Shown piece by piece: positions 34,857-43,991 of a stretch of DNA of 64,000 bases; within the stretch, counting starts at the first letter, position 1, and each line of letters starts with the position of its first letter. Position numbers and translations under genes: made by a program. Source of the DNA: Methylotuvimicrobium buryatense 5G (lineage in GTDB: Bacteria; Pseudomonadota; Gammaproteobacteria; Methylococcales; Methylomonadaceae). Location: NCBI RefSeq assembly GCF_000341735.1, contig NZ_KB455575.1:2259802-2323801 (forward strand), in the 5' to 3' direction. The notes beneath the pieces are model-generated. The model searched no databases and was not told where the DNA came from. It saw only the letters and a list, made by a program, of their open reading frames with translations.

Positions 34857-34990
34857 CACTCCCATTAAGTTAAGCCGTTCGTGGTGAGCCTGTCGAACCA
34901 TGGACGGCTTAACTTATCGACCCAGAATTTTTCCATTCACCCTTCGACAGGCTCAGGGCGAACGGAAAAATCCTTAACTTAATGGCAGTG
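34857..34990 (-). repeat. Family B element (B1 subtype) with 11-bp duplication
   Basis: 134 bp, reverse orientation relative to 28089-28222. Flanks CCCACTAGGGGT on the left and CCCACTAGGGT on the right match apart from one extra G. Confidence 0.88.
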
Positions 34991-35067
34991 CCCACTAGGG
35001 TCACTGAATATTTACCTAGGCACGAAACTTCCCGTATTTCGCTTCGCTGCATACGGGCTACGTGCTT

Positions 35068-36159
35068 TCAAGCCGGCTTCAGCGTCAGCCTGATATCCGG
35101 TCCTATTTGTCTGATATCGCATAAGCTTAAATGTTTTTTATCGGCCATTTTTTCAAGACCCGGCAAACGAAACAACCCCCGGCCTTCATCACCCAATACA
35201 TTAGTCGACATGTAGATGAGCCATTCGTCGACGAGGTTTTCGGCTAACAAAGCCCCGCTCAAGGTCGGACCGGCTTCGATGAATATCTCGTTAAACTGCA
35301 ATCGTCCCAACAAATCCATCACGGCGGACAAATCGACCTTGCCGTTACGCTCGGCAACGCAATACACTTCCGCGCCTACTTGTTGCAACGTATCGATTTC
35401 ACTTCTGTCTTGCGAGCAAGTCACGATCACATTCCGGCCCGGCAATGTCAATAACCGCGCAGTCGGCGGCATCCTCAGCCGGGTATCGAGCACGACTCTG
35501 GCCGGCTGCAGGGTTTCGAATTCGACCCGTGCATTCAAGGCCGGATCGTCGGCCAACACCGTATTGATACCGGTCAAAATCGCCGAACTGCGGGCGCGAT
35601 ATCGATGTACATCGGCTCTGGATTGATCCGAAGTGATCCATTTACTCTCGCCGGAAGCCATCGCAGTGCGCCCGTCCAGACTCATCGCCAACTTACCGCG
35701 TACAAACGGCAAACCCGTTTGCATGCGTTTAATGAAGCCCGGATTCAGTTTCATCGCTTCGTTTTGCAAAACGCCGCAGCGCACATTGATACCGGCGTCA
35801 TTCAATCTCCTCAAACCTCGCCCGGAAACCAGCGGGTTAGGGTCTTGCATGGCCGCAACAACACGAACTACGCCGGCTTTGATTAAGGCCTCGCAACAAG
35901 GCGGGGTGCGCCCGTGATGGCTGCAAGGCTCCAAGGTAACATAAACCGTCGCCCCTGCGGGACTTTGCGCCCGCTTGAGCGCTTCAATTTCAGCATGACC
36001 CTCGCCGGCCCGAGCATGCCAGCCTTCAGCGATAATTACGCCGTCTTTAACCAGCACGCAACCGACACGCGGATTCGGTTGCGTCGTGTACAGGCCGTTA
36101 TGCGCCAATTGAATCGCCCGGGCCATGTAAAATTCGTCCGGATGCCCCAACAAAGTCAT
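35068..36159 (-). CDS. ribD: Bifunctional diaminohydroxyphosphoribosylaminopyrimidine deaminase / reductase
   Basis: A 363-residue two-domain enzyme of riboflavin synthesis. The deaminase half has NPRVGCVLVKDGVIIAEGWHARAGEGHAEIEAL (zinc His and Glu) and VTLEPCSHHGRTPPCCEALI (zinc Cys). The reductase half from about 150 has KLAMSLDGRTAMASGESKWITS, RARSSAILTGINTVLADDPALNAR and FIEAGPTLSGALL. It converts the GTP cyclohydrolase product in two steps. One base separates it from nrdR. Confidence 0.97.
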   Translation of the reverse strand: MTLLGHPDEFYMARAIQLAHNGLYTTQPNPRVGCVLVKDGVIIAEGWHARAGEGHAEIEALKRAQSPAGATVYVTLEPCSHHGRTPPCCEALIKAGVVRVVAAMQDPNPLVSGRGLRRLNDAGINVRCGVLQNEAMKLNPGFIKRMQTGLPFVRGKLAMSLDGRTAMASGESKWITSDQSRADVHRYRARSSAILTGINTVLADDPALNARVEFETLQPARVVLDTRLRMPPTARLLTLPGRNVIVTCSQDRSEIDTLQQVGAEVYCVAERNGKVDLSAVMDLLGRLQFNEIFIEAGPTLSGALLAENLVDEWLIYMSTNVLGDEGRGLFRLPGLEKMADKKHLSLCDIRQIGPDIRLTLKPA

Positions 36160-36160
36160 C

Positions 36161-36613
36161 TTATTGCCGCTTCAAATGTTCGATCATATCGGTAAATTCG
36201 CTGACATCCTCGAAACTGCGATAAACCGAAGCGAATCTGACATAGGCGACATGATCGAGCATGCTCAACTCTTTCATGACTTTTTCGCCCAATTCTTGCG
36301 CCTTTATCTCGCGTTCGCCTTTCGTGGACAACTCTTTAATGATCCGGCTAATGGCCTGCTCGATCGCATCGCTGTCCACCGGCCTCTTTTCCAAGGCGCG
36401 CAACATACCGGCGCGGAGCTTTTGTTCGTCGAAAGGCGCTCTTGCGCCGCCACGTTTAATCACGCGTGGCAGACTTAACTCGGCCTGCTCGAAAGTCGTA
36501 AAGCGCTCTTTACAAACCGTGCATTCGCGCCGCCTACGAACCTGATCGCCTTCATTCGCCAATCTGGAATCGATCACTCGGGTATCTTGCGCTGCACAAA
36601 AGGGACATCGCAT
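36161..36613 (-). CDS. nrdR: Transcriptional repressor NrdR
   Basis: A 150-residue ATP-cone regulator. The N-terminal zinc ribbon has [15 protein letters not shown] and [15 protein letters not shown] (two Cys pairs), followed by the ATP-cone beginning [31 protein letters not shown]. It represses ribonucleotide reductase genes through NrdR boxes. First gene of the nrdR-ribD pair. Confidence 0.97.
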   Translation of the reverse strand: MRCPFCAAQDTRVIDSRLANEGDQVRRRRECTVCKERFTTFEQAELSLPRVIKRGGARAPFDEQKLRAGMLRALEKRPVDSDAIEQAISRIIKELSTKGEREIKAQELGEKVMKELSMLDHVAYVRFASVYRSFEDVSEFTDMIEHLKRQ

Positions 36614-36965
36614 AATTTAATCGCCGATTACCATTGAAAAATTTCGAGTCATTGAAAAACCGATGATTTTATAACAATTAACCCCGCTTACCGTAATTTA
36701 TTTCGGGACAGGGGAAATAAGGCGTGGATATCTTCGCGATAATCTCGTTAAATCCTAAAAAGAGCAGTCGGGAATCTCAAACTACCGTTCGCCTTCGCCC
36801 CTCGGCTGCGCTCAGGAGAGCCCTGCCGAAGGATGAAGGGTAGTTTGAAGCTTCACCAAACCAGTGAAAGTGTTTTAGACCCTTCATGCTTCGAGTTGGC
36901 TCAGCACGAACGGTCTAAAACACATATCAACTGCTCTTTATTGGGTTAATGGTGCGCACCCTACC
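36614..36965. other. Gap with two large hairpins
   Basis: No gene. CAAACTACC...GGTAGTTTG spans about 36778-36850 and GTGTTTTAGACC...GGTCTAAAACAC about 36871-36922. They are probably remnants of insertion-like repeats and may end transcription of gspD on one side. Confidence 0.5.
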
Positions 36966-37275
36966 AGCAATTCCCAATTTGGAGATCAAAAAGGGTGTGG
37001 GGTATGCTTGGCGAGGATGTCGACAGCAGGGCAGATTTTTGCTCCTGCAAAATCTGCATTCACGCCATCCTTGGCGCTTGCAGATTTTTGCTCCTGCAAA
37101 ATCTGCATTCACGCCATCCTTGGCGCTTGCAGATTTTTGTTCCTGCAAAATCTGCATTCACGCCATCCTTGGCGTTCGAGCTGCCGCCAAGCCCCCATGG
37201 ATGGGTTTACGGCTTTCCTCGACAGGCATACCCCACACCCTAAAATCGGCGAAACTGCTCAAACTGGGAATTGCT
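36966..37275 (+). repeat. Family C element, copy 2, at the gspD stop codon
   Basis: Ends AGCAATTCCCAATTTG and CAAACTGGGAATTGCT. Flanks CGCACCCTACC (36955-36965) and GGCACCCTACC (37276-37286) are an 11-bp duplication with one mismatch; the right copy includes the gspD stop codon (37282-37284). Interior has three exact-looking 49-bp units starting at 37031, 37080 and 37129. Confidence 0.92.
37031..37177 (+). repeat. 49-bp tandem repeat, three units
   Basis: Each unit begins GCAGATTTTTGCTCCTGC, folds back on itself with AAAATCTGC, and continues CATTCACGCCATCCTTGGCG. One T-for-C difference is visible in unit 3. Other copies of the host element have one to two units. Confidence 0.92.
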
Positions 37276-37281
37276 GGCACC

Positions 37282-39492
37282 CTACCTGATTTCCATTTCG
37301 GTCGGTTCGATGTGGTAGATGCCGGTCAATTTGCGTTTGAATTCGTCGGCGACCAAGCGGGCATCTTGGCGGCCGGTGACGACTCGAGGGGTCAATAAAA
37401 TAACCAATTCGGTTTTGGTCATATTAGAAGCTGTACTTCCGAATAACGGACCGATCAATGGTAGCTCGTGTAACCAAGGGACGCCAGCCCTGCCATAGTT
37501 ATTGTTTTCTTGTATCAATCCGCCCAACACCAGTGTTTCGCCGCTTTGTACCGCGACCGAACTCATGATTTCTCGTGTCTGTATATCGGGATTTCCCGTA
37601 TTTCCAGTAGTGTCCTCGAGTACATCTTCAACACTTTGCTCTATATCCATGATTACCAGACCGCCGGCATTGACGCGGGGTTTAATTTTCAATTTGACGC
37701 CGGTTTGCCGTTGTTGCAGTTGCTGGGTTGCAATAAGCGAATTGTCAGGGGCCGCCGTAGTACCACCCAGAGGAGTAGTTGTTCCCGTTCTCAGCGATAC
37801 TTCTCTACCCACTTGTATCGACGCCTCTTGATTGTTCAATACCATCAACGAAGGCGAAGAAATGATATTAGTATTTCCTTTCGAAGCTTCAGCATTTAAT
37901 AAGACCTTGATATCACCTGATAAAAACGCATAACTTAAGCCTCCTGACATTACACCTAAAGCCGCTTTAGCCCCTGTTTTTCCTATTGTTTGAAAAACAC
38001 TTCTGGCTCCACCACCAGTAATTTCATTATCTCCACCAGCTCCATGTTCAAAAAACCATTGAATGCCGTATTGCAATCTATCCGTCAACGTCACATCCAC
38101 AATCGTCGCATCGATCAACACCTGCAACGGCATCACGTCCAGTTGCTTGATCACGCCCTTGATTACGTTGTACTCCTGGGCGGTCGCGACAATCACGAGC
38201 GAGTTGTTGATCTCGTCGGGAATGATGCGCACATCCTCGACGCCCTTGACCTTGACGCCGGTACCTGCGGCCATGCCGGGCGTTTGCATCGGACGTTGTA
38301 CTTGACGAATCTGGCTGCTTCGCCCTCCCAGTCCGCTACTCTGTTGCGGTCGACTGGTGACCTCCACCGATCTTCGCCCTGCCGCGACCGAAGCCTGCCC
38401 CATGCCGACTTGGGAAGCCGGGACGCCGTAAATTTCGCTCAGGGTCGCGGCCAATTGCACCGCATCGACATGCTGCACCTTATAGACATTGACGCCGCCG
38501 CCGGTCGCCGATTGCGCCCGGTCCAGCCGGATGATCCAATTTTCGATGTCGCTGAGATAACGCGATTGATGCGTGATCGCCAATATCGCGTTCATGCGCT
38601 CGATCGCGATGAAGCGGAAATACTGGCCTTTGTCATCCTTTCCTTTATTGTCGAAGATTTGCTCGAGCTCTTCTATCACGGTCGGCGGGTCGACATGCGT
38701 CAACGGAAACAACGCGAACGACCGGCCGCGCATCATATCGACATCGAAAATCCCGACGATCTCCTGTACGCGCAACAATTCGGCCGCGGTGCCGCCCACT
38801 AGAAGCAGGTTTCTGGACGGGTCGGAATGCAGCAGGGTTTTTTCTTGCAACAACGGCTTGAGTATTTCGACGATATTGTCGACGCCGACATTCCTAACCG
38901 GAATGACGCTAACTTGATAACCGGCCGGTAATACGCGTCCGCGCCGGTCGGCCATCGACAAAGCCGAGGTATAGAGCGCATCGGACGCAGGTTCGATATG
39001 GTAAACGCCGCCCTCGTCCTTGACCAATGCAGCGCTGTTCATGCTCAACAGCATTTCCAGAGTCGGCAGCACTTGTTCGCGGGTCAACGGCTGGGTAGTT
39101 TGCAGTGTCACTTTGCCGGCGACTTTAGGGCTCAATACATAATTCTTACCCAAAATATCGCCGATGATGACCTTGGCGACCTCGCCGAGATCGGCTTCGT
39201 CGAAATTCAAGCTGTAAGACCCCTGACCTACGGGCGGACCGGCGCGTCTGGTCACATCGCCGACCGGCAATCCCCGGCCGGGAAAGATTTCGGCGTGCAG
39301 CTTGTCTTTATCTTCTATTTCGGTTTCTTCCCCCAATTGTTCGAAAAACTTTTGGTGCGCCTCAAGGTCCTCGACCTTAGGCTGCGCCAAGGTCAACTTT
39401 TGCCGGGCCTGAGCACCCAATAACTCGCATCCCCCAGTCGACAGGGTTAACAATGCCAATACAGTCGCATGGATTCGGTTTACTTTATTCAT
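37282..39492 (-). CDS. gspD: Type II secretion secretin GspD
   Basis: A 736-residue outer-membrane secretin. The N-terminus has a lipoprotein-like signal ending LSTGGC (residue 22). N0-N3 domains are present (LNFDEADLGEVAKVIIGDILGKNYVLSPKVAGKVTL; VIPVRNVGVDNIVEILKPLL; FPLTHVDPPTVIEELEQIF), then a Gly/Ser-rich N3 loop with RRSVEVTSRPQQSSG, and the secretin core with VPWLHELPLIGPLFGSTASNMTKTELVILLTPRVV. It forms the exit channel. Last gene of the gsp operon; its stop codon lies in the duplication made by a family C element. Confidence 0.96.
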   Translation of the reverse strand: MNKVNRIHATVLALLTLSTGGCELLGAQARQKLTLAQPKVEDLEAHQKFFEQLGEETEIEDKDKLHAEIFPGRGLPVGDVTRRAGPPVGQGSYSLNFDEADLGEVAKVIIGDILGKNYVLSPKVAGKVTLQTTQPLTREQVLPTLEMLLSMNSAALVKDEGGVYHIEPASDALYTSALSMADRRGRVLPAGYQVSVIPVRNVGVDNIVEILKPLLQEKTLLHSDPSRNLLLVGGTAAELLRVQEIVGIFDVDMMRGRSFALFPLTHVDPPTVIEELEQIFDNKGKDDKGQYFRFIAIERMNAILAITHQSRYLSDIENWIIRLDRAQSATGGGVNVYKVQHVDAVQLAATLSEIYGVPASQVGMGQASVAAGRRSVEVTSRPQQSSGLGGRSSQIRQVQRPMQTPGMAAGTGVKVKGVEDVRIIPDEINNSLVIVATAQEYNVIKGVIKQLDVMPLQVLIDATIVDVTLTDRLQYGIQWFFEHGAGGDNEITGGGARSVFQTIGKTGAKAALGVMSGGLSYAFLSGDIKVLLNAEASKGNTNIISSPSLMVLNNQEASIQVGREVSLRTGTTTPLGGTTAAPDNSLIATQQLQQRQTGVKLKIKPRVNAGGLVIMDIEQSVEDVLEDTTGNTGNPDIQTREIMSSVAVQSGETLVLGGLIQENNNYGRAGVPWLHELPLIGPLFGSTASNMTKTELVILLTPRVVTGRQDARLVADEFKRKLTGIYHIEPTEMEIR

Positions 39493-39530
39493 TTTGTGTT
39501 GTTATTGCAGGATCAGATTCACTAAAGCCG

Positions 39531-40124
39531 TTATCCGGCGTTGTTTGAGGGACTATCGGGGGGTTTTTGCGGCGCTGCCGGACGTTGCTGCGGAATCGGC
39601 GCCCGTCTTCCGGGAGGCAATTCTTTCTGTTTCGGTTTTCTCAAAATCAATTCTTTTCTTTCTCCGCCACGATCCAGTATCGCTTTATCCGGCAATACCT
39701 CAACCAATCGCCAGCCGTCGATTTCGTCATTTATAGGCAGTTTTTTATGGCTTTTTTGATCGGGCAGCGGCTTGATTCTTCGTAACAAAACATGGGGCTT
39801 TTTCTGAACCGTATAGATACCGGTCAGTTCCCAATCCAAGGTCTCCGAACTTGTTTCCGACGCTCTTTCCGGATCCGGTTCGGGTGCCGGGCGCCGGCCT
39901 TCGATAAACAGCGGACGACTGACTAAATCGTTATATCGGTCTTCGCTCGGCCGATCGCTTTGAAATTGCGGAAACGCCAATGCTTCATAATCTGTCGATT
40001 GCGTATGGGCCTCGCCGGCCGGCATGTCGTTCGCCTGCCCCCAATACCACCATTCGCCGGCGATAAGGACGACTAATACCGCACAGGCTGCGCTTAGCAA
40101 TTTGACTAATGCCGGATTGATCAT
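39531..40124 (-). CDS. GspC/GspN-like inner-membrane T2SS protein
   Basis: A 197-residue bitopic protein: a membrane helix at about 10-28, then a periplasmic part with SRPLFIEGRRP and WELTGIYTVQKKPHVLLRRIKPLPD, the homology-region signature of GspC, and a Pro/Arg-rich tail rather than a PDZ domain. It overlaps gspM by four bases and precedes gspD by 38 bases. It should connect the inner-membrane platform with the secretin. Short variants of this kind are often annotated GspN; I cannot tell which label is better. Confidence 0.75.
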   Translation of the reverse strand: MINPALVKLLSAACAVLVVLIAGEWWYWGQANDMPAGEAHTQSTDYEALAFPQFQSDRPSEDRYNDLVSRPLFIEGRRPAPEPDPERASETSSETLDWELTGIYTVQKKPHVLLRRIKPLPDQKSHKKLPINDEIDGWRLVEVLPDKAILDRGGERKELILRKPKQKELPPGRRAPIPQQRPAAPQKPPDSPSNNAG

Positions 40125-40705
40125 GGTTCTTTACCCATGAAACCGGAGGCCTGAAAGCTGATGTTCATTTTATTGCTAGGCTCGATCTTTCGGGTTATCC
40201 GGTTACGCACTCCGCGCTCGGGACGAATGTCAAGATCGTCGATCATTATGAAAGGCACGGCCGATTCAAGTTGCAGAAGAACCGAGCGGAATGCTTCCAT
40301 ATCGGCGTTCATTCTGATTTTTATCGCTATCCGGCTATATTGGCCTTCGGTTTTACTCGGTAACACCTGAGTACTGATTAATTCCGCCCCGGCATTCGCA
40401 ATCGCGGCCCTGACCGACTGTTGTAATTCAGCGGAAGCCAAGGCCTCGGATTTGTGCCGGCTAAAAAAACTTTGTGCGGCATTGGCCTGCTTGATTTTTT
40501 CGACATTGGCCGTCACCGCTTCTTTTTTGTCGGTTATTCGTTGATAGCGATCCAAACGAAACAGCAACTCGTGTTTTTCTTCGCGCAAGTCCAGGGCCGC
40601 ATTGATCAAGGGCACCATCAGAAAGCCGATCACCATCAATACGACCGCAATCAACAAGCCTACGGCGACTAGGCGTTGCGGCGGGTATTTATCGAGTAGC
40701 GTCAT
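40121..40705 (-). CDS. gspM: Type II secretion protein GspM
   Basis: A 194-residue bitopic protein: helix at about 15-36, a coiled segment (LREEKHELLFRLDRYQRITDKKEAV) and a small periplasmic ferredoxin-like fold with ISTQVLPSKTEGQYSRIAIKIRMNADMEAFRSVLLQLESAVPFIMIDDLDIRP. It partners GspL in the assembly platform. It overlaps gspL by 17 bases and the GspC/N gene by four. Confidence 0.88.
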   Translation of the reverse strand: MTLLDKYPPQRLVAVGLLIAVVLMVIGFLMVPLINAALDLREEKHELLFRLDRYQRITDKKEAVTANVEKIKQANAAQSFFSRHKSEALASAELQQSVRAAIANAGAELISTQVLPSKTEGQYSRIAIKIRMNADMEAFRSVLLQLESAVPFIMIDDLDIRPERGVRNRITRKIEPSNKMNISFQASGFMGKEP

Positions 40706-41801
40706 CGCCGCTCCTAGGTTTAATATCCACGGACAGCTGAAAACGCTCTAAACCGCTCAGTCTATCCCGGGTGACCGGCGATACGAAACGGGCGTTGGCA
40801 AATAACTCCGACTCTTCCAATTTTGAGATGAGCGCCGATGCGGCCGGTGATTGGCCTTGAAACTGTAGCCTGCCTTCGTTAAAACGCAAATAATTGAGCC
40901 AGGTATCGTCTTTTATCAGTTCGCTGAGGGTGTTCAATATATCGACGATTGCCGGCGACTGCTGTTTTTTAGTGATCAGTTGTTGCGCTCGCGCAATAAC
41001 GGCATCGATTTCGGCTTGAATGTTTTCAACGGCTCTCGCTTGTTTTTCGATAACCGCAATGTCATATCTAAGAGCCGCTACAGCCCGACTTTCCAGCCAA
41101 ATAGGTAAGACCATTGCGACGGACAGCAGTAAGAAAAACAACGCGGCCAAGCCGCCGTGTACATAGCTGTGCCAAGGTATTTTGTTTTCCCGGCGATGTG
41201 CCGGCAAGAGATTATAATGGGATGCGTCCGATTTCGCTTGATTGCTTACCGGTTCGTAGTCGATTAGCGACGGATGCAGCGTCAATGCCGTCAACTCATC
41301 TAATAAAGCATCCAATTTGTCCCTTGGCGTCAACACCAAAATGAGGCGCACGATGCCGGCTTGCTTGTTTTTTTCGACCAGCTTGACTGAAAAATAGACT
41401 TGATCTTTGTTAAACGGAGTTAGGCGATCGATTTCATAAGCAATCACTTGTTGTAAATTTTCCGCGGCAGCAATCGGAAAGGTCAGTTCCTTGCTAATCG
41501 CATCGGAAGGCGCAAGCCGCACGATGAATTGGGTTTTCTCGTAGCGCGCATCTTTTGCCAAAATTTTCTTGATCGCCTCGACTCCCGCCGCATCCCTTGA
41601 AAATTCGCCAAGGTTTTCACGCGCTTCGCCGACTTCATAGGTTAACGAGAATGTGGAGGCATGAGGCCGTAAAATCAGTTTACTTTGTTGTTGATCAAGA
41701 ATTTTCTTGATCTCTTCGGGCAATAAATGAGAAAGCTCGCTTCCCCACCACCGAAAAAAATTTTTTACATCCAGATCAATGTTCGCATCAAGATTCAGCA
41801 T
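40689..41801 (-). CDS. gspL: Type II secretion protein GspL (PilM/PilN-like)
   Basis: A 370-residue protein. The first 200 residues are an actin-like cytoplasmic domain (LTFPIAAAENLQQVIAYEIDRLTPFNKDQVYFSVKLV), followed by one helix (GGLAALFFLLLSVAMVLPIWL, about 216-236) and a coiled PilN-like periplasmic domain. It links GspE to the inner-membrane platform. A 316-base gap with repeats separates it from gspK. Confidence 0.88.
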   Translation of the reverse strand: MLNLDANIDLDVKNFFRWWGSELSHLLPEEIKKILDQQQSKLILRPHASTFSLTYEVGEARENLGEFSRDAAGVEAIKKILAKDARYEKTQFIVRLAPSDAISKELTFPIAAAENLQQVIAYEIDRLTPFNKDQVYFSVKLVEKNKQAGIVRLILVLTPRDKLDALLDELTALTLHPSLIDYEPVSNQAKSDASHYNLLPAHRRENKIPWHSYVHGGLAALFFLLLSVAMVLPIWLESRAVAALRYDIAVIEKQARAVENIQAEIDAVIARAQQLITKKQQSPAIVDILNTLSELIKDDTWLNYLRFNEGRLQFQGQSPAASALISKLEESELFANARFVSPVTRDRLSGLERFQLSVDIKPRSGDDATR

Positions 41802-42117
41802 TGGTCATGTTTTGTTTCTAGTTGAGTTTCAGTGGGACAATATACGAGTATTCATTAAACGTAAGATTGGTGAATTGTCTCATGAAAGTCGATTTGTCCG
41901 TATTACATAAACGGCTAAGCTTATAAGGAAAAGATGACAATAATGTGTCTGTTCCGTTACATGAGCTTTAGCTCTCAGCGTATCCATCAACCGTAGGGTG
42001 CGCATCTTGGCTGACCGGGGTTTTCAACCCCGTCCTAAACGTTTCGACCGAGAGCAAAGCAAACCGAAACGCTGGGGACGGGTTAAATAACCCGTCCCGC
42101 AGAATCCTTAGTTCACA
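41802..42117. other. Gap between gspL and gspK with hairpin-pair repeat
   Basis: No gene. CGGGGTTTTCAACCCCG (about 42018-42034) and GACGGGTTAAATAACCCGTC (about 42077-42096) flank CCTAAACGTTTCGACCGAG; this is the same unit as 8581-8667. It could attenuate transcription into gspL-M-N-D. Confidence 0.55.
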
Positions 42118-43074
42118 TCAATAATTTTCCATTTCATAGGCGAATAAAGAATGGACTTTCGAATGTATCGGTTGCCACCGAGCCACCGAAAAAGTTTGGC
42201 CCGAATTACTCGAACGCCTAACCAAAACCTTGACACCCGCCGTAACGCCCTCGCCGACCATGGCCTCCGAAACGATAGTCAACGCGCCGCTTGCCGGTCT
42301 ACCGGGCTGCGCTTGATCGTCTTCCTGCATTTCGAATTCTCCCGGCATCTCGCCTCCCTGCTCAGTCGGCGAAAAAGCTCTGACCCTAGGGACGGCATTC
42401 TCGGCATCGGATTTGCCTGTTATCGGTTTGGCGGCAAAGTTGTCCTCGCTTTCCAGCATATATCGCAATTCCGCCGAGGCTTTGTCGAGATCGACACTCG
42501 CTTGACCGGATTCAATGGTAATAAACGGCTCTAGCCAGTCGTAGAGCACGGCATCTACGCCTAGAACCATTTGCAATTCCTCGAGCGACTGGAATGCTTG
42601 GTTACGAGGGGCATATCTCAAGCCGGCCGCTTGATATTCTTTTTTCTCGGCACCGTCTTCGCGCGTGTCGTCATCCTGATCGCGCCAATCGATAATGGCG
42701 TTGGCGACCCGCGCTTGCATATCGACATCTATCGGTGCGTGCCTCAAAAGTTTGAGCAATAAATCCAATTCCGCCCGATTAATGTCGACCTTGCCGTTTT
42801 CCGCAAGAATGCGGACTCTAATCACGGCCTCATCGAAACTAAATTCATAAATTTGACCGTCGGCATCCCAGCGATTTAACGGATCTTCTTCCAGCATCAT
42901 CAATTCCGCCACCGCAATACCGGCCTCAGCAAAAGCTTGGGCCTCGGCCCTCGTCTTCATGCCAAACATTATAGACGATTCCCGACGCATACTCAGCGCA
43001 AAACTTCCGGCCATAACCGTTAACAACGTCAGTACCCAAAGCACCAAAACCAATGCCAAACCCTTTTGCCGCAT
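42118..43074 (-). CDS. gspK: Type II secretion minor pseudopilin GspK
   Basis: A 318-residue pseudopilin. The short leader MRQKG is followed by LALVLVLWVLTLLTVMAGSFALSMRRE, without the Glu at +5 usual in other pseudopilins, as expected for GspK. The large globular domain has VDINRAELDLLLKLL, AIIDWRDQDDD and YAPRNQAFQSLEELQMVLGV, characteristic of the family. GspK caps the pseudopilus tip with GspI and GspJ. It starts at the gspJ stop. Confidence 0.94.
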   Translation of the reverse strand: MRQKGLALVLVLWVLTLLTVMAGSFALSMRRESSIMFGMKTRAEAQAFAEAGIAVAELMMLEEDPLNRWDADGQIYEFSFDEAVIRVRILAENGKVDINRAELDLLLKLLRHAPIDVDMQARVANAIIDWRDQDDDTREDGAEKKEYQAAGLRYAPRNQAFQSLEELQMVLGVDAVLYDWLEPFITIESGQASVDLDKASAELRYMLESEDNFAAKPITGKSDAENAVPRVRAFSPTEQGGEMPGEFEMQEDDQAQPGRPASGALTIVSEAMVGEGVTAGVKVLVRRSSNSGQTFSVARWQPIHSKVHSLFAYEMENY

Positions 43075-43736
43075 TAATCGAACCCCTGGTCAATGCCTCC
43101 CGAGAATTCGGGATCGGCGGTATCCGCTGCGGCTCTAATAGCGATAAACATATCCGGCCAATACAATTCGTTATCGCGAACAATCCTGATTCTGACCAGA
43201 CGCGGTAAAGCTTCTCTTTCGACCCATTCATCCTGCCACCCGATCGTTCCGGACACAGGATCCATCCCAAAATAACTGACCTGGAAAGAGTTCACATGCT
43301 TAAGAATTACTACACCTTCATCCTGCGCAGCTTGTCCTTCCGCTTCCGGAAAGAAGGGTTGAACCGAAACAGTCAACCACTTACCGCCGCCCATTTGCCG
43401 TAAATACACGCTAAACATCTGCAAGCCGGGACGAGCCGCACTGGCCGGAAGCGGCGATACGAACTGAAGGGCATCGGGCCTGCCGACAAACGAGAAGGCT
43501 CGTTCTTGATCGGGGTTAAAGTCTTGCCACAACGGTTGCGTGACGCCCAAGTGCCTGCGAAAAAATTGATAGACCAACGCGGCTTCGCCGCTCTGAGCCA
43601 CTTTACCCTCGCCCGCCTCCCAACTTTGCGCACTGATTCTTAGCGTGCCGAATAGCAAGACCATCATGACGCTCAATAAGGTCATGGCCAGCATAATTTC
43701 TATTAGCGTAAAACCGGTTTGCTTAGGAACGAGCAT
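43074..43736 (-). CDS. gspJ: Type II secretion minor pseudopilin GspJ
   Basis: A 220-residue prepilin. The start ATG at 43736 gives the leader MLVPKQTG followed by FTLIEIMLAMTLLSVMMVLLF; the conserved Glu at +5 is present. The rest contains LRISAQSWEAGEGKVAQSGEAALVYQFFRRHLG typical of GspJ. A longer in-frame ORF upstream runs through a family E element and is rejected. The start codon and first five codons lie inside that element's terminal repeat (43722-43959), as they do in gspI. Confidence 0.93.
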   Translation of the reverse strand: MLVPKQTGFTLIEIMLAMTLLSVMMVLLFGTLRISAQSWEAGEGKVAQSGEAALVYQFFRRHLGVTQPLWQDFNPDQERAFSFVGRPDALQFVSPLPASAARPGLQMFSVYLRQMGGGKWLTVSVQPFFPEAEGQAAQDEGVVILKHVNSFQVSYFGMDPVSGTIGWQDEWVEREALPRLVRIRIVRDNELYWPDMFIAIRAAADTADPEFSGGIDQGFD

Positions 43737-43959
43737 GAAATAACTTAGACAACTGTTGGAAGGGGGTTTGGTGGCTCGATTGACAGGTGTCGGCGGCAGG
43801 GCAGATTTTTGCTCCTGCAAAATCTGCATTAATGCCATCCATGGCAATCAGATTCCGTCGTCAAGCCTACATGGACGTATTCACGGCGTCCTGTCAAGCG
43901 AGTCACCAAACCACCACAAAGCCTACTACTTGTATAAGTTATTTTGTGCATATTCCTTA
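43722..43959 (+). repeat. Family E element between gspI and gspJ
   Basis: Left end CTTAGGAACGAGCATGAAAT and right end (reverse) TAAGGAATATGCACAAAATA share AAATAACTTA. It carries one GCAGATTTTTGCTCCTGC module. The left end covers gspJ codons 1-5. Confidence 0.82.
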
Positions 43960-43991
43960 TTCGATGTGTAATGAGTTTTAGACATGGGCGG

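Larger units (their letters stand above)
34156..35067. other. Repeat-filled gap between ribD and ribE
   Basis: No gene seen. From left: tandem TAGTGAA 7-mers (about 34164-34195), a family A element with 11-bp duplications, a CCCCCTTT/AAAGGGGG hairpin (about 34463-34488), a CGACGCCTTCGTCGC-type repeat (34636-34690), a family B element, and the CCCGTAT hairpin repeat (about 35031-35062). Confidence 0.6.

Noticed and set aside
37031-37177. CRISPR array
   Set aside because: The 49-bp units are contiguous without unique spacers, and no cas gene is present.
43074-43847. Longer start for gspJ (257 residues)
   Set aside because: The extra N-terminus is translated from the family E element and would bury the prepilin leader; processing by prepilin peptidase needs the short leader.
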